Shown piece after piece: positions 9,240 to 18,095 of a stretch of DNA of 64,000 bases (position 1 is the stretch's first letter; the number at the start of each line of letters is the position of its first letter). The notes under the pieces are model-generated. The model did no database searches. It was given only the letters and a program-made list of their open reading frames with translations, and was not told where the DNA came from. This stretch comes from Agromyces sp. H66 (GTDB taxonomy: Bacteria > Actinomycetota > Actinomycetes > Actinomycetales > Microbacteriaceae): contig NZ_SJZG01000015.1 of assembly GCF_004959775.1 (NCBI RefSeq), positions 1 through 64,000 of the forward strand, given 5' to 3'. The position numbers and the translations under genes were made by a program.

Positions 9240-10120
9240 CGACCGCTCATTTCATCTCGTACGTTCTCTCCGAGCATGTTGAAGGAGAGCACGGTGACCA
9301 GCAGTGCGAGGCTCGGCCAGAGCACGAGGAGCGGGGTCGCCGACAGCGACTGCTGCCCCTCGAAGATCATGTTCCCCCAGCTCGGAGCGGGAGCCGGGAT
9401 GCCCATGCCGAGGAAGCTCAGCGCACCCTCGGTGACGATCACGATGCCCATGCCCAGCAGCGCGAAGTTCAGCATCTGCGGGGTGATGTTCGGCACGACG
9501 TGCCGCGTGAGGGTGCGCCACGTCGTGCTGCCGCTCAGCTCCGCCGCCTGGATGAACGGCATGTTCGCGATCTTCAGCGTCGCGGAGCGTGCGATGCGCG
9601 CGACCGCCGGAACGCTGAACGCCGAGAGCGCCAAGATCGTGTTCGGCACGCTCGGGCCCAGGATCTGGGCGATCGCGATGGTCAGGACGAGGGACGGGAA
9701 GGCGATCAGCACGTCCAGGGCGCGCATGATCACGGTGTCCGCCTTGCCGCCCAGGAAGCCCGAGACGGCGCCGATGCCCCCGCCGACGACGAGTCCGATG
9801 ACGTTCGTCGCGATGGCGATCGTGAGCGAGGCCCTGCCCCCGTAGATGAGTCGCGAGAGCACGTCGTTGCCGTTGACGTCGGTGCCGAGCGGATGTCCCG
9901 CGGTGCCCGGCGGAAGGCCGCTGTCCAGCACGCTCCCGCCGATCGGCGAGGGCAGCGGGAGGACGAACGGTCCCACGAAGCAGAGGAGCAGCAGGAACGT
10001 CACGGAGCCGGCCGGCACCCACACCACGAGCCGGCGGCGAATCCTCGCCCAGCGTTCGTTGCGGGATACCGCGTCGCTCGGGACGAGAGCGGCACCGATG
10101 GAGGCGTCAGCGATGGCCAT
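9236..10120 (-). CDS. Peptide/nickel-type ABC importer permease (DppC-like)
   Basis: This 294-residue membrane protein has the DppC/OppC layout. A first transmembrane helix at about residues 33-55 is followed by a periplasmic-type segment with PLGTDVNGNDVLSRLIYGGRASL, the OppC signature. A bundle of helices follows. The EAA coupling segment is AAELSGSTTWRTLTRHVVPN, which contacts the ATPase. It starts 14 bp inside the end of the DppB-like gene and its stop overlaps the first ATPase gene by 4 bp. Confidence 0.92.
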   Translation of the reverse strand: MAIADASIGAALVPSDAVSRNERWARIRRRLVVWVPAGSVTFLLLLCFVGPFVLPLPSPIGGSVLDSGLPPGTAGHPLGTDVNGNDVLSRLIYGGRASLTIAIATNVIGLVVGGGIGAVSGFLGGKADTVIMRALDVLIAFPSLVLTIAIAQILGPSVPNTILALSAFSVPAVARIARSATLKIANMPFIQAAELSGSTTWRTLTRHVVPNITPQMLNFALLGMGIVIVTEGALSFLGMGIPAPAPSWGNMIFEGQQSLSATPLLVLWPSLALLVTVLSFNMLGENVRDEMSGR

Positions 10121-11138
10121 AGCGAATCCTCGGATCGAGCACGGCGTACATCACGTCGACGACCAGGTTCGCGAGGACCGCGACGGCCGCGAAGATGAAG
10201 ACGCAGATCTGGACGACGGCGGTGTCGCGGCTCATCACGCCCTGCAGCATCAGCACGCCCAGGCCGGGCATGGAGAAGATCTGCTCGACGATGACGGTGC
10301 CGCCGACGAGCCCGCCGATGTTGAGGCCGACCAGCGTGAGCAGGCCGAAGGACGAGTTGCGGAAGGCGTGGCCCCAGAGCACCTTCCACGGCGTGACGCC
10401 CTTCGCGCGGGCCGTCTCGACGTAGTCCGCGGAGTTCATCTGCTCGACGAGGTCGCCGCGCAGGAACCTCGCGTAGAAGCACGCGAGGGGGATCGCGAGG
10501 GCGAGCACGGGAAGGGTGACCGATCGGAGGTTGGCCAGCAGTCCGTCGTCGAGGGACACGTAGCCGATCGCGGGGAGCGACCGCAGCGTCACGGCGAACA
10601 CGAGCACGAGCAGCAGTGCCATCACGTAGTTCGGCACGGCCAGCAGCGTCATCGAGATGACCATCACCACGCGATCGAACACCCCGCCGGGCTTGCGAGC
10701 CGCCAGCAGCGCGACCGGGATCGCGATCGCCAGGGAGACGAGGAACGCGAGCGCGACGAGTTCGATCGTGACCGGCATCCGTTCGGCCAGGAGCGACGTG
10801 ACCGGCTGCTCGCTCACCGAGGACCTTCCGAGGTTTCCGGTGACGAACCCGCCGAGCCACGTGAGGTATCGCTCGACGGCGGGGCGATCCAGTCCCATCT
10901 GCTTGCGGACCGCCTCGACCTGCTCCTCGGTCGCATCCATGCCCGCCTGGTTGCGAGCAGGGTCGCCGGGGATGGCCTCGAGCATCGCGAACACGAGGAT
11001 GCTGATGGCGAGCAACAGCGGAGTCGCGATGAGGATGCGCCGCGCGATCAGCCTGGCCAGAGGGGAGCCGAGCACCCGGCCGAGGAGGCTCGCGCGCTCC
11101 TCGGTCCGGATGCTCGTCGTGGCCACCGTCGTGGTCAC
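10107..11138 (-). CDS. Peptide/nickel-type ABC importer permease (DppB-like)
   Basis: This 343-residue permease has the DppB pattern. The first helix is IARRILIATPLLLAISILVF near residue 32, then comes GDPARNQAG in the external segment and the GNLGRS motif. Five further helices follow, with the EAA-loop YVETARAKGVTPWKVLWGHAFRN for ATPase contact. The GTG start at 11138 overlaps the binding-protein stop by 4 bp. Together with the DppC-like subunit it forms the membrane channel for the imported substrate. Confidence 0.92.
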   Translation of the reverse strand: MTTTVATTSIRTEERASLLGRVLGSPLARLIARRILIATPLLLAISILVFAMLEAIPGDPARNQAGMDATEEQVEAVRKQMGLDRPAVERYLTWLGGFVTGNLGRSSVSEQPVTSLLAERMPVTIELVALAFLVSLAIAIPVALLAARKPGGVFDRVVMVISMTLLAVPNYVMALLLVLVFAVTLRSLPAIGYVSLDDGLLANLRSVTLPVLALAIPLACFYARFLRGDLVEQMNSADYVETARAKGVTPWKVLWGHAFRNSSFGLLTLVGLNIGGLVGGTVIVEQIFSMPGLGVLMLQGVMSRDTAVVQICVFIFAAVAVLANLVVDVMYAVLDPRIRYGHR

Positions 11139-12913
11139 TGGCCGCTCGCCACCCAGACCCGGTCGTACAGGACGCCCTGATTGACCGACAGCGCGGGAAT
11201 CGGGTCGTCGAGACCCGGTCCGTGCACGCCCTTGCGGATGACCTGCGCCGGCGAGAACGCCATGCCGAACGGGGCATACGCCTGGTCGGAGATGTACGTG
11301 GCGATCTCCAGGTACTTGGCCTTCCGCTCGTCCTCGTCGTTGGTCGCCACGGCCTCATTGAGGAGGACGTCCAGCTCCGTCTGCAATCCGTTCTGCAACG
11401 CCTCCTGGGCGGAGGCGGCGCCCTCCGGAAGCGGGGTGCCGCTGAACGGCGACGTGGAGCCGAATCGCACGCCGACGCCGATGCCGACGGACGGATCCCA
11501 TGCGCCCGCGGTCTGCAGGAGCGACTGCCAGTCGCCGTTGATGAACCGGGTGATCACGTCGCCGAGCGGCTCGGCGTTGATGGTCACGTCGATGCCGGCC
11601 TCCGCCCACTGCGTCTGCAGCGCGGTGATCACCGATCGTGCGGTGACGATGTCGGTCGTGCCGAGGGTCACCGTCAGGCCTCCGAGCTCCTCGACGAGCG
11701 CCTTCGCCTTGTCGAGATCGTAGGTGCGGTAGCCGTCGACCTCCGGCTCGTAGAACAGCCCGCCGGAGGCGGTGAACGTCTGGCTCATCTCGCCTTCGCC
11801 CTTGAACAGGCCTTCGTTGATCGCCTCGAAGTCGGTGGCGTAGTAGATCGCCTCGCGCGCCCGGATGTCGTCGAACGGCGCGACCCGCGTGTTCAGCTGC
11901 ACGACGTACGGCGAGGTCGGTGCGCCGAGGTGCACCTCCACGTCGGGGTTGTTCGTGGCCTCGGTGATCAGCGGAACCGAGCTGAGACCCTCGATCACGT
12001 CGCCCTGTCCGGCCAGCAGCGTCTGGTAGGCCACCTGGTCACCGGCCACCGACTGGAAGTTGATCGCGTCGAGGTACGGCAGCCCCGGCTTGAAGTAGTC
12101 GGGGTTCTTCGTGAGTTCGAGGCGCTCGCTCATCTTGTTCGACTCGACGACGAAGGGGCCGGCACCCACGGGGTTGAGGCTGAACTCCTCGGGCGTGGTC
12201 GCCGCGTATGCGGTCGGCGACGCGATCAGGTTGAAGCTCGAGGTCGGGAAGCCGTTGATGAGGGCTCCGTTGACGGCCGTCAGAGTCATGGTGACGGTGA
12301 GTTCGTCGGTGGCCTGGATGGCGCCGAGATGCCGTTCGACGGCCTCCCGGTCGACGTCGGCCGGGAGCGCCTCCCACAGGCTCGTCATGAACTCGTCGCC
12401 GAGGTCGGGAGCGGGGATGGTCTCGTCCAGCTGCAGCCGCGGCGTCCCCGTGCTGCCGGAGTTCAGCGCTCGGATCCAGTTCCACACGACGGCCTCGGCG
12501 TTCAGCGGCGTCCCGTCGGTGAACGTGATGCCGTCCCGGAGGGTGATCGTCAGCGTCAGGCCGTCGTCCGACCAGCTGTACGCCTCGGCCTGGTTCGGCA
12601 CGATCTCGCCGCCGCCGTCGCCGTCGGGCTCGAGCGTGAACAGGCCGCCGAAGATGGCGGAATTCTGCGCGAGGTTCGCGCCCGTGGTGTTGCTCGTCGC
12701 TGGGTCCAGGCCCGTGGCCCATCCTCCGGCGAACCCGGAGTCCAGCAGCACCGTCAGTTCGCCGCCGGGCGTCGGGTCGCCGGCCGCACCGGAACTGCCG
12801 CCGTCGCCACCTCCGCTCACGCATCCGGTGGCCGCCATGGCCAGTCCGCTTACGACGGCGAGCGTGCCGATCAGCCGCTTCGCTGATCGCCCGCCCTTCG
12901 CACTTCTCGTCAT
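11135..12913 (-). CDS. ABC importer substrate-binding lipoprotein (family 5)
   Basis: This 592-residue solute-binding protein delivers the substrate to the permease pair. It has a basic N-terminus, a hydrophobic stretch and a lipobox ending MAATGC, so Cys31 should be lipid-anchored. A Gly/Ser-rich linker follows, then the family 5 (SBP_bac_5) signature region with WSDDGLTLTITLRDGITFTDG. The ATG at 12913 has GGGA upstream and is placed correctly for the signal peptide; a longer frame to 13336 lies inside the preceding gene. Family 5 proteins bind peptides, nickel, glycosides, opines and other organics, so the ligand cannot be named. Its stop and start both overlap neighbouring genes. Confidence 0.93.
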   Translation of the reverse strand: MTRSAKGGRSAKRLIGTLAVVSGLAMAATGCVSGGGDGGSSGAAGDPTPGGELTVLLDSGFAGGWATGLDPATSNTTGANLAQNSAIFGGLFTLEPDGDGGGEIVPNQAEAYSWSDDGLTLTITLRDGITFTDGTPLNAEAVVWNWIRALNSGSTGTPRLQLDETIPAPDLGDEFMTSLWEALPADVDREAVERHLGAIQATDELTVTMTLTAVNGALINGFPTSSFNLIASPTAYAATTPEEFSLNPVGAGPFVVESNKMSERLELTKNPDYFKPGLPYLDAINFQSVAGDQVAYQTLLAGQGDVIEGLSSVPLITEATNNPDVEVHLGAPTSPYVVQLNTRVAPFDDIRAREAIYYATDFEAINEGLFKGEGEMSQTFTASGGLFYEPEVDGYRTYDLDKAKALVEELGGLTVTLGTTDIVTARSVITALQTQWAEAGIDVTINAEPLGDVITRFINGDWQSLLQTAGAWDPSVGIGVGVRFGSTSPFSGTPLPEGAASAQEALQNGLQTELDVLLNEAVATNDEDERKAKYLEIATYISDQAYAPFGMAFSPAQVIRKGVHGPGLDDPIPALSVNQGVLYDRVWVASGQ

Positions 12914-14043
12914 GTGATCTTCCCTTGGTATGGGGCAGCGACACCAGTCGCGTCCGCGGTCGTCATTGAGCCGGAACCGATTCCACCGGAAGTCTCGTCC
13001 AGGCCGGGAGAGCGATCTATGGCACTTCCATCCGACGGCAGAGACCGCACGTCGCGGCCGAGCCAGCGCAGGGCGTTCCGCCAGCTGATGTCCTGCCAGG
13101 CGTCGTCGGGAAGCTCCATCGACCTGAGCGTCCGGGCCACCGGATCCTCGCGGAGCATCGCCGGGAAGTCCGAACCGACCAGGAGGCGATCCGCGCCCAG
13201 CAGGTCGACCAGGTACCGGATGGCACGGTGGTCGAAGACCATCGAGTCGTAGTAGAAGCGACGGGCGATCTCGAGGGGCGACGGCCCGTCGTCGGGCATG
13301 ACGGCCCGGTCGAGGTTCCTGGGCTCCTCGTTCCACGCACCGCCCCAGAAGTAGTTGGCGCGCGGCAGCATCATCGCCAGCCCGCCGGCGGCATGGCTGA
13401 ACGAGATCCGAAGGTCGGGACAGGCATGGGCCGTCCCGCCGAGGATCATGGATGCCGCGGCGAACGTCCCCTCGATGCCCACCACGTACGTCCCCATCGC
13501 CGACATCGGGAGCCGGTCCATCGGCGACGGCATCGCATGGACGAACACGGAGATGCCCAGCTTCTCGGCCTCCTGGAAGAACGGCAGGAACTTCTCGTCG
13601 CCGATCGAGCTCCCGAGGATGTTCGAGGCGATCTCGACGCCGGCCAGTCCCAGCTCCGCGATGGCGGCGAGTTCGGCGGTCGCGGCATCCGGATCCTGCA
13701 TCGGCACCATGCCGAGGCCGATCAGCCGGTCAGGCGCGTGGGAACCGAGCTCGGCCGTGAACTCGTTGACGTGGCGGGCGAGGGCGAGTCCGTCGCGCGC
13801 GGGCAGGTCGTACCGCAGCAGGGGCGGCATGGGGCTGAGGACCTCTGCGTCGACCCCCGAGGCATCCTGGGCTTCGAGGCGTCGCTCGGCCTCGAAGAAC
13901 ACCTCCTTCGCCGGGAAGCGCATCGGCCCGAACACCAGGAGGCGATCGGTGCTCCCCTCTATCGGCTCCATGTGCGGGAAGCACTCCGGGGCGTCGTCGG
14001 GATAGTCCTTCGGGAGCAGGTGGGCGTGGGCGTCGATGATCAC
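12910..14043 (-). CDS. Amidohydrolase-2 family metal-dependent hydrolase/decarboxylase (ACMSD-like)
   Basis: This 377-residue TIM-barrel protein starts MIIDAHAHLLP, giving the metal-binding HxH of the amidohydrolase-2 (ACMSD-like) family. Further family residues are the VFVHAMPSP region, a later His in ISFSHAAGG and the catalytic Asp in LLVGSDFPAM. Members are non-oxidative decarboxylases such as ACMSD and gamma-resorcylate decarboxylase, or hydrolases of ring-cleavage products. The GTG at 14043 is chosen because GAGGGG lies about 5 bases upstream and homologues begin here. It sits between the third dehydrogenase (17-bp gap) and the binding protein (4-bp overlap). A second, divergent member is encoded at 22011-22892. 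Confidence 0.87.
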   Translation of the reverse strand: MIIDAHAHLLPKDYPDDAPECFPHMEPIEGSTDRLLVFGPMRFPAKEVFFEAERRLEAQDASGVDAEVLSPMPPLLRYDLPARDGLALARHVNEFTAELGSHAPDRLIGLGMVPMQDPDAATAELAAIAELGLAGVEIASNILGSSIGDEKFLPFFQEAEKLGISVFVHAMPSPMDRLPMSAMGTYVVGIEGTFAAASMILGGTAHACPDLRISFSHAAGGLAMMLPRANYFWGGAWNEEPRNLDRAVMPDDGPSPLEIARRFYYDSMVFDHRAIRYLVDLLGADRLLVGSDFPAMLREDPVARTLRSMELPDDAWQDISWRNALRWLGRDVRSLPSDGSAIDRSPGLDETSGGIGSGSMTTADATGVAAPYQGKIT

Positions 14044-14060
14044 GGTGACCCCTCGTCGCG

Positions 14061-15167
14061 TCAGGCGAAGCTCGGGTGCACCGAGACGTGGATGGCGGAC
14101 GTGTCGTCGGTCTCCCCCGCGAGGGTCTCGATCGCCAGCCCGACGTCGTCCAGGCCGAAGGTGTGCGTGTGCAGCTTCTCGAGGGGGAACCGCCCCGACT
14201 CGAGCAGCGCGATCGCTCGCCGGTTCGCGCTCGCGTCGACACCGAAGGCGCCCTTCACGGTGAGCCCCCGATTGATGATCACGTCGGTGGCGATGGGGAG
14301 CTCGCGATTGCCCTTCAGCCCGGCGAGCACCACCCGCCCGCCGTGGCGTACCGAGCGGAAGGCATCCATGACGGGCCCGCCGGCCATCGGCGTCAGGTCC
14401 AGTGCGACGTCGGCCATGCGGCCTCCGGTGATCTCCGTGACCGCCTCGACGACGTCTCGTCCGTCGTCGCCGTCCACGACGAGGACGTGATCCGCGCCGA
14501 GCTCCGTGGCGACGGCGAGCTTGTGGGCGTCGGCGGCGAGACCCGTGACGATGACGGTGCCCGCACCCACGGACTTGGCGGCGATGACGGCGGCGAGACC
14601 GCGCTGGCCGGCGCCGAGCACGACCAGCGTGTCGCCGAGTCCCACCTCGCCGAGGTCGACGGCCCACCGCACGCCCGCCCCGAGCGGGTTGTACATCGCC
14701 GCGATCTCCGCGGGCAGTGTCTTGTCGATCTTGTGCAGCACCGAGTTCGGCGAGATGTAGAGGTACTCGGCGAATCCGCCCCACAGGCTCGGCGACACCT
14801 CGATCCCCGTGACGCCGTGCCCGTACTTGCGGAACCGGCAGGCCTGATAGCGCCCGAGGAGACAGTCCTCGCAGGCCCGGCACGGCACGATCACCTCGAG
14901 CGCGACGCGGTCGCCCACCTGCACGCCCCAGCGCTCGGCCGCGCGGTCGCCGAGCTCTTCGATGATGCCCATCGGCTCGTGTCCGGGGATGAACGGGTTC
15001 GGGTTCATCCCCATGTGGCCGCGGTAGATCTCGACATCGCTGCCGCAGATCCCGTTGGCCTCGACCCGCAGCAGTCCGTCGTCGGGTCCGATCACCGGAC
15101 GCGGGAACTCGCGCATCTCGATCTGGCGGGGTCCGGTCTGGACGGCGGCACGCACCATGTCTGTCAT
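14061..15167 (-). CDS. Zinc-dependent medium-chain alcohol dehydrogenase
   Basis: This 368-residue protein has the MDR layout. Catalytic zinc ligands are Cys in NGICGSD and His/Glu in PGHEPMG. The structural zinc cluster is CRACEDCLLGRYQAC, and the nucleotide-binding motif is LGAGQRGLAA. It differs from the two NDMA-dependent enzymes upstream in lacking their SDDH, PTGWGS and VTRTY signatures. It is closer to sorbitol/threonine-type dehydrogenases that use free NAD(P). It follows an SDR remnant by 80 bp and precedes the amidohydrolase gene. It probably oxidises or reduces an intermediate of the pathway; the substrate is unknown. Confidence 0.88.
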   Translation of the reverse strand: MTDMVRAAVQTGPRQIEMREFPRPVIGPDDGLLRVEANGICGSDVEIYRGHMGMNPNPFIPGHEPMGIIEELGDRAAERWGVQVGDRVALEVIVPCRACEDCLLGRYQACRFRKYGHGVTGIEVSPSLWGGFAEYLYISPNSVLHKIDKTLPAEIAAMYNPLGAGVRWAVDLGEVGLGDTLVVLGAGQRGLAAVIAAKSVGAGTVIVTGLAADAHKLAVATELGADHVLVVDGDDGRDVVEAVTEITGGRMADVALDLTPMAGGPVMDAFRSVRHGGRVVLAGLKGNRELPIATDVIINRGLTVKGAFGVDASANRRAIALLESGRFPLEKLHTHTFGLDDVGLAIETLAGETDDTSAIHVSVHPSFA

Positions 15168-15247
15168 CTGGGTCTCACATCTCTCGTGGCGATCGGGTCA
15201 GGGTCGGGAACTCGCGGCCGCGCCGTCGGCACGGACGTGATCGGGGG

Positions 15248-15319
15248 TCAGGTTGGCACGTACGCGGGCGGGCCGCCGTCGACCGCGAGGATCCGGCCGG
15301 TGATCCAGCGCGCGGTCAC
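15248..15319 (-). pseudogene. Remnant of a short-chain dehydrogenase gene (both ends kept)
   Basis: A 23-codon frame starts with GTG overlapping the preceding stop by 4 bp (GTGA). It encodes VTA, then RWITGRILAVDGG and a short tail to a stop. The segment WITGRILAVDGG is the conserved C-terminal motif of short-chain dehydrogenases, which normally lies about 230 residues after the start. The simplest reading is an internal deletion that removed nearly the whole gene but left its coupled start codon and last 20 codons. The product would have no Rossmann fold or active site. Confidence 0.75.
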
Positions 15320-16371
15320 TCATGCGACGCCTCCCGTCGGATCGCGACCGGCGTTCCCGACCAGTCGGCGAAGTAGCGCACGACCATCGAGATCCCCGCA
15401 TTGCGCGCGCCCGCCACCGCGATCAGCATCGTGGGCTCTGCCCCCGGAGCGACGGTGCGCTGGAACCCGTCCGGCTCCGCGTCCGTCCCGGGAAAGCGCA
15501 CGCCCGCCTCGGTGGAGTGGTCCTTGCCCGCCCGTGCCAGTTCTCGCGTGGTGCGGCCGGCATGCTCGGCGAGCCACGCCGCGACATCCGCACGGCCGAA
15601 CCCGGCGCCGGCGAGGAGCTGCGCATGCTCGGGACTGAACACGACGCCCGCCATGGCATGCCGGAAGATCCACGCGCCCGAGCGTCCGATCGTGTCGGCG
15701 AAGTCCGCGAGCAACTGCTCGGGATCGGTGGTGTGGCGGTTGTCGACATACTCGCACGTGCGCAGCAGCGTTGCCGAGACGGCGTCGCCGGTCACGCCGC
15801 GTTCCTCGGCGAGCGGCGCCCACGGGCTCTCCTCCTCGTTCTCGGCGATGCAGAGCGACCAGCGGCCCGGCAGGCCCTGGGTCGCCTGTTCGAGCTCGTG
15901 GGGACGGACGCCGAAGACGTTGCGCACGATGAGTCCGATCGCGCGCGCCACCGTCGCATTCGCCCGGAAGCCGGGACCGAAGACGCCACCGGCACCGTTG
16001 AACCCGAGTTCCCCGCGGATCGGGCCGTTCACGATGATCAGGGGTGCGGGGCCGCTCGTCGACTGCCATCCGCCGCCCTTCGTCGCGCGCTCGTTCATGA
16101 GCGCCTCCCATGCCGCGAGCACGACCGGGAAGTACTCGGGCTTGCAGCCCGCCATCGCCGCGTTGATCGCGGCGAGTTCGACCGTGACCGTGCGATCGAG
16201 CTGCGGCATGTGGCCGATCACGTCGTCCGCGCTCCGGCCGCCGGCGGCGAGGAACCGGTCGACGAGCGGCTGTGTCGCGGGAACGAGCGGGAGACCGTCG
16301 GACCATCCCTGTTCATAGCAGTGCTCGACGGCGAGCTGTGCGGCATCGGCGTCGAGGGCGACGTCGCTCAC
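15316..16371 (-). CDS. Conserved partner of the UGSC protein, function unknown
   Basis: This 351-residue protein is of a family I recognise from its opening QGWSDGLPLVPAT and the segments AAMAGCKPEYFPVVLAAWEA, APLIIVNGPIRGELGFN, GPGFRANATVARAIGL and SLCIAENEEESPW. I recall such proteins lying next to UGSC genes in bacterial catabolic clusters, but I know of no established activity. Conserved-looking cysteines include Cys76 and Cys174. No signal peptide or membrane segment is seen. The GTG at 16371 overlaps the UGSC stop by 4 bp, so the two are made together, and its own stop overlapped the now-deleted SDR start. It may form a redox or thiol-transfer complex with the UGSC protein. Confidence 0.7.
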   Translation of the reverse strand: MSDVALDADAAQLAVEHCYEQGWSDGLPLVPATQPLVDRFLAAGGRSADDVIGHMPQLDRTVTVELAAINAAMAGCKPEYFPVVLAAWEALMNERATKGGGWQSTSGPAPLIIVNGPIRGELGFNGAGGVFGPGFRANATVARAIGLIVRNVFGVRPHELEQATQGLPGRWSLCIAENEEESPWAPLAEERGVTGDAVSATLLRTCEYVDNRHTTDPEQLLADFADTIGRSGAWIFRHAMAGVVFSPEHAQLLAGAGFGRADVAAWLAEHAGRTTRELARAGKDHSTEAGVRFPGTDAEPDGFQRTVAPGAEPTMLIAVAGARNAGISMVVRYFADWSGTPVAIRREASHE

Positions 16372-16916
16372 GAGGCCACCCGCGCAAGGGTGTCGACGAT
16401 CTGCGTCATGAGCCCTGCCGCGCGTTCCCGCACCTCGTCGGGGCTCAGCGATGCCATCGGATGCTCCGTGGTGATCCACTCGAAGTCGGGTGCGCCGTGC
16501 ACCTCTGCCATCGTCCGGCCCGTCACGGTGAACGCGTCGGTCAGCACCACCGCGGCCGGGATCCCGGCGCGCTCGAAGTTGATGCCGTCGGCGACCGCGG
16601 CCGCGCTGCACGAGCCGCAGTCGCCCACGCCGGTGATCACGACGTCGCATGCCTGCCGGAACCGGGACACGATCGTCTCGTCGATGGGTACCGAGAAGTT
16701 CGCCTTGGTCTCGACGATGCTCACCGACGCCGCGCCATGCCGGGAGACGAGGAGTTCGCCCACCTCCTCGAGGAACAGCAGCGCGTTGTGCTTCGTGTTG
16801 TCCAGCAGCCCGACCCGGAGCCCCGCGAGGTCGCCATGGCGCTCGGCGCGTCCCCCGCGGGGTGAAGTGACGCTCCCGGCGCCCCGCCCCGTGGGATCCA
16901 GAATGGCATTGGGCAT
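16368..16916 (-). CDS. UGSC family protein, cysteine form (CGSC motif)
   Basis: This 182-residue protein matches the UGSC family, named for the U-G-S-C motif of its selenoprotein members. The N-terminal AILDPTG, the central LRVGLLDNTKHNALLFL and the motif GVGDCGSCSAAAVADGINFE are characteristic. Here the first residue is Cys100, encoded by TGC, so the protein does not need selenocysteine; Cys103 is its partner. The family is thought to be redox active, but no reaction is established to my knowledge. A strong ribosome binding site (GAGGGAGG) precedes the ATG. It is coupled to the next gene and lies between it and an NDMA-type alcohol dehydrogenase. Confidence 0.85.
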   Translation of the reverse strand: MPNAILDPTGRGAGSVTSPRGGRAERHGDLAGLRVGLLDNTKHNALLFLEEVGELLVSRHGAASVSIVETKANFSVPIDETIVSRFRQACDVVITGVGDCGSCSAAAVADGINFERAGIPAAVVLTDAFTVTGRTMAEVHGAPDFEWITTEHPMASLSPDEVRERAAGLMTQIVDTLARVAS

Positions 16917-16956
16917 GACGGTGTTCCTCCCTCTTCGCGAGCGATCTCGGATCGCG

Positions 16957-18078
16957 TCAGCCGTCGTGGACGATGACGCCGCGGATGTTCTTGCCGTCGT
17001 TCAGGTCTCGGTACGCCTCGTTGACCTCGTCCAGCGCGTAGGTGCGCGTGACGAGCTCGTCGAGCTTGAGGTCACCGGCCCGGTAGAGGCCCAGCAGCTT
17101 CGGGATGTCGTACAGGGGGTTGCAGTCGCCGAAGAGCGCACCGCGGATCTGGCGCTGGTAGCCGATCAACATCCCGGCGTGCACGTGGACGGCCTTCTCC
17201 GCCAGATGGCCGACCGCCGTGATGGTCACCTTGCCGCCCTTGCCCGTCATCATGACGGCCCGGTTGACCATCTCCTCGGTCACGACGCCGGGCGTGAGGA
17301 TCGCATGATCGGCAAGCTGGCCCCACGTGGTCGCGTTGACGAAGTCGTGCGCTTCCGCGGCGTCGGCGAACGTGTGGGTCGCCCCGAACCTCATGGCGTT
17401 CTCGCGCTTGAACTCGACGGGGTCGATCACGACGACGTTCTTGGCACCCGCGTAGCGGGCTCCCTGCACGGCGTTGCTGCCGACACCCCCGGCTCCGAAG
17501 ATCACGGCCGTGTCGCCCGGCTTGACGCCGGCCGCATAGACCGCGGATCCCCAGCCGGTGGGGACGCCGCAGCCGACCAGCGAGGCGATCTCGAAGGGGA
17601 TGTCGTCGGCCAGGGGCACCACGGCCCACTCCGAGACGACCGCGTACTGCGAGAACGTGCCCAGCGAGCAGAAGCCGCCGAAGTCCTCGCCGTCCTTGTG
17701 GAACCGGTACGTGCCGTCCAGGAACATGCCGCTGCCGGCGTTGAGCCCCTTCACGCACATGTTCTGGTGCCCGGTGGAACACGGTCGGCACGCACCGCAC
17801 GCCGGGATGTAGGAGCAGACCACGCGGTCGCCCGCCTTGACCCGGGTGACGTTCGGGCCGACCGATTCGACGATGCCGGCGCCCTCGTGGCCGCCGACGA
17901 TCGGGAAGCGCACGGGAGCATCGCCGGCCGTGATGTGATCATCGGAATGGCACAGGCCGGACGCCGCGAACTTGACGCGGACCTCGTGCTCCTTGGGGTC
18001 GTCGAGCTCGAGATCGGTCAGTTCCCAGCCGAGGTGCGGGCCGCGCGCGATCGCGGCGTGTGTCGTGATGGTCGCCAT
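16957..18078 (-). CDS. NDMA-dependent (mycofactocin-type) alcohol dehydrogenase, copy 1
   Basis: This 373-residue zinc MDR enzyme matches the Rxyl_3153/NDMA-dependent alcohol dehydrogenase family. Catalytic ligands are Cys43 in GLCHSDDH and His64-Glu65 in GGHEGAG. The structural zinc is held by Cys94, 97, 100 and 108. Family signatures VGCGVPTGWGSAVYAAGV, VVIDPVEFKRENAM and LDELVTRTY are present, as is the NAD motif GAGGVGSNA. Known members hold NAD non-exchangeably and need an external acceptor, mycofactocin in vivo or NDMA in vitro. It is the third gene of the minus-strand operon, followed by UGSC and preceded by the aldehyde dehydrogenase. Confidence 0.9.
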   Translation of the reverse strand: MATITTHAAIARGPHLGWELTDLELDDPKEHEVRVKFAASGLCHSDDHITAGDAPVRFPIVGGHEGAGIVESVGPNVTRVKAGDRVVCSYIPACGACRPCSTGHQNMCVKGLNAGSGMFLDGTYRFHKDGEDFGGFCSLGTFSQYAVVSEWAVVPLADDIPFEIASLVGCGVPTGWGSAVYAAGVKPGDTAVIFGAGGVGSNAVQGARYAGAKNVVVIDPVEFKRENAMRFGATHTFADAAEAHDFVNATTWGQLADHAILTPGVVTEEMVNRAVMMTGKGGKVTITAVGHLAEKAVHVHAGMLIGYQRQIRGALFGDCNPLYDIPKLLGLYRAGDLKLDELVTRTYALDEVNEAYRDLNDGKNIRGVIVHDG

Positions 18079-18095
18079 GTCTGTTCGTCAACCTC

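Noticed and set aside
16600-16640. Selenocysteine at the UGSC motif
   Set aside because: The codon is TGC, not TGA, so this is the cysteine form.
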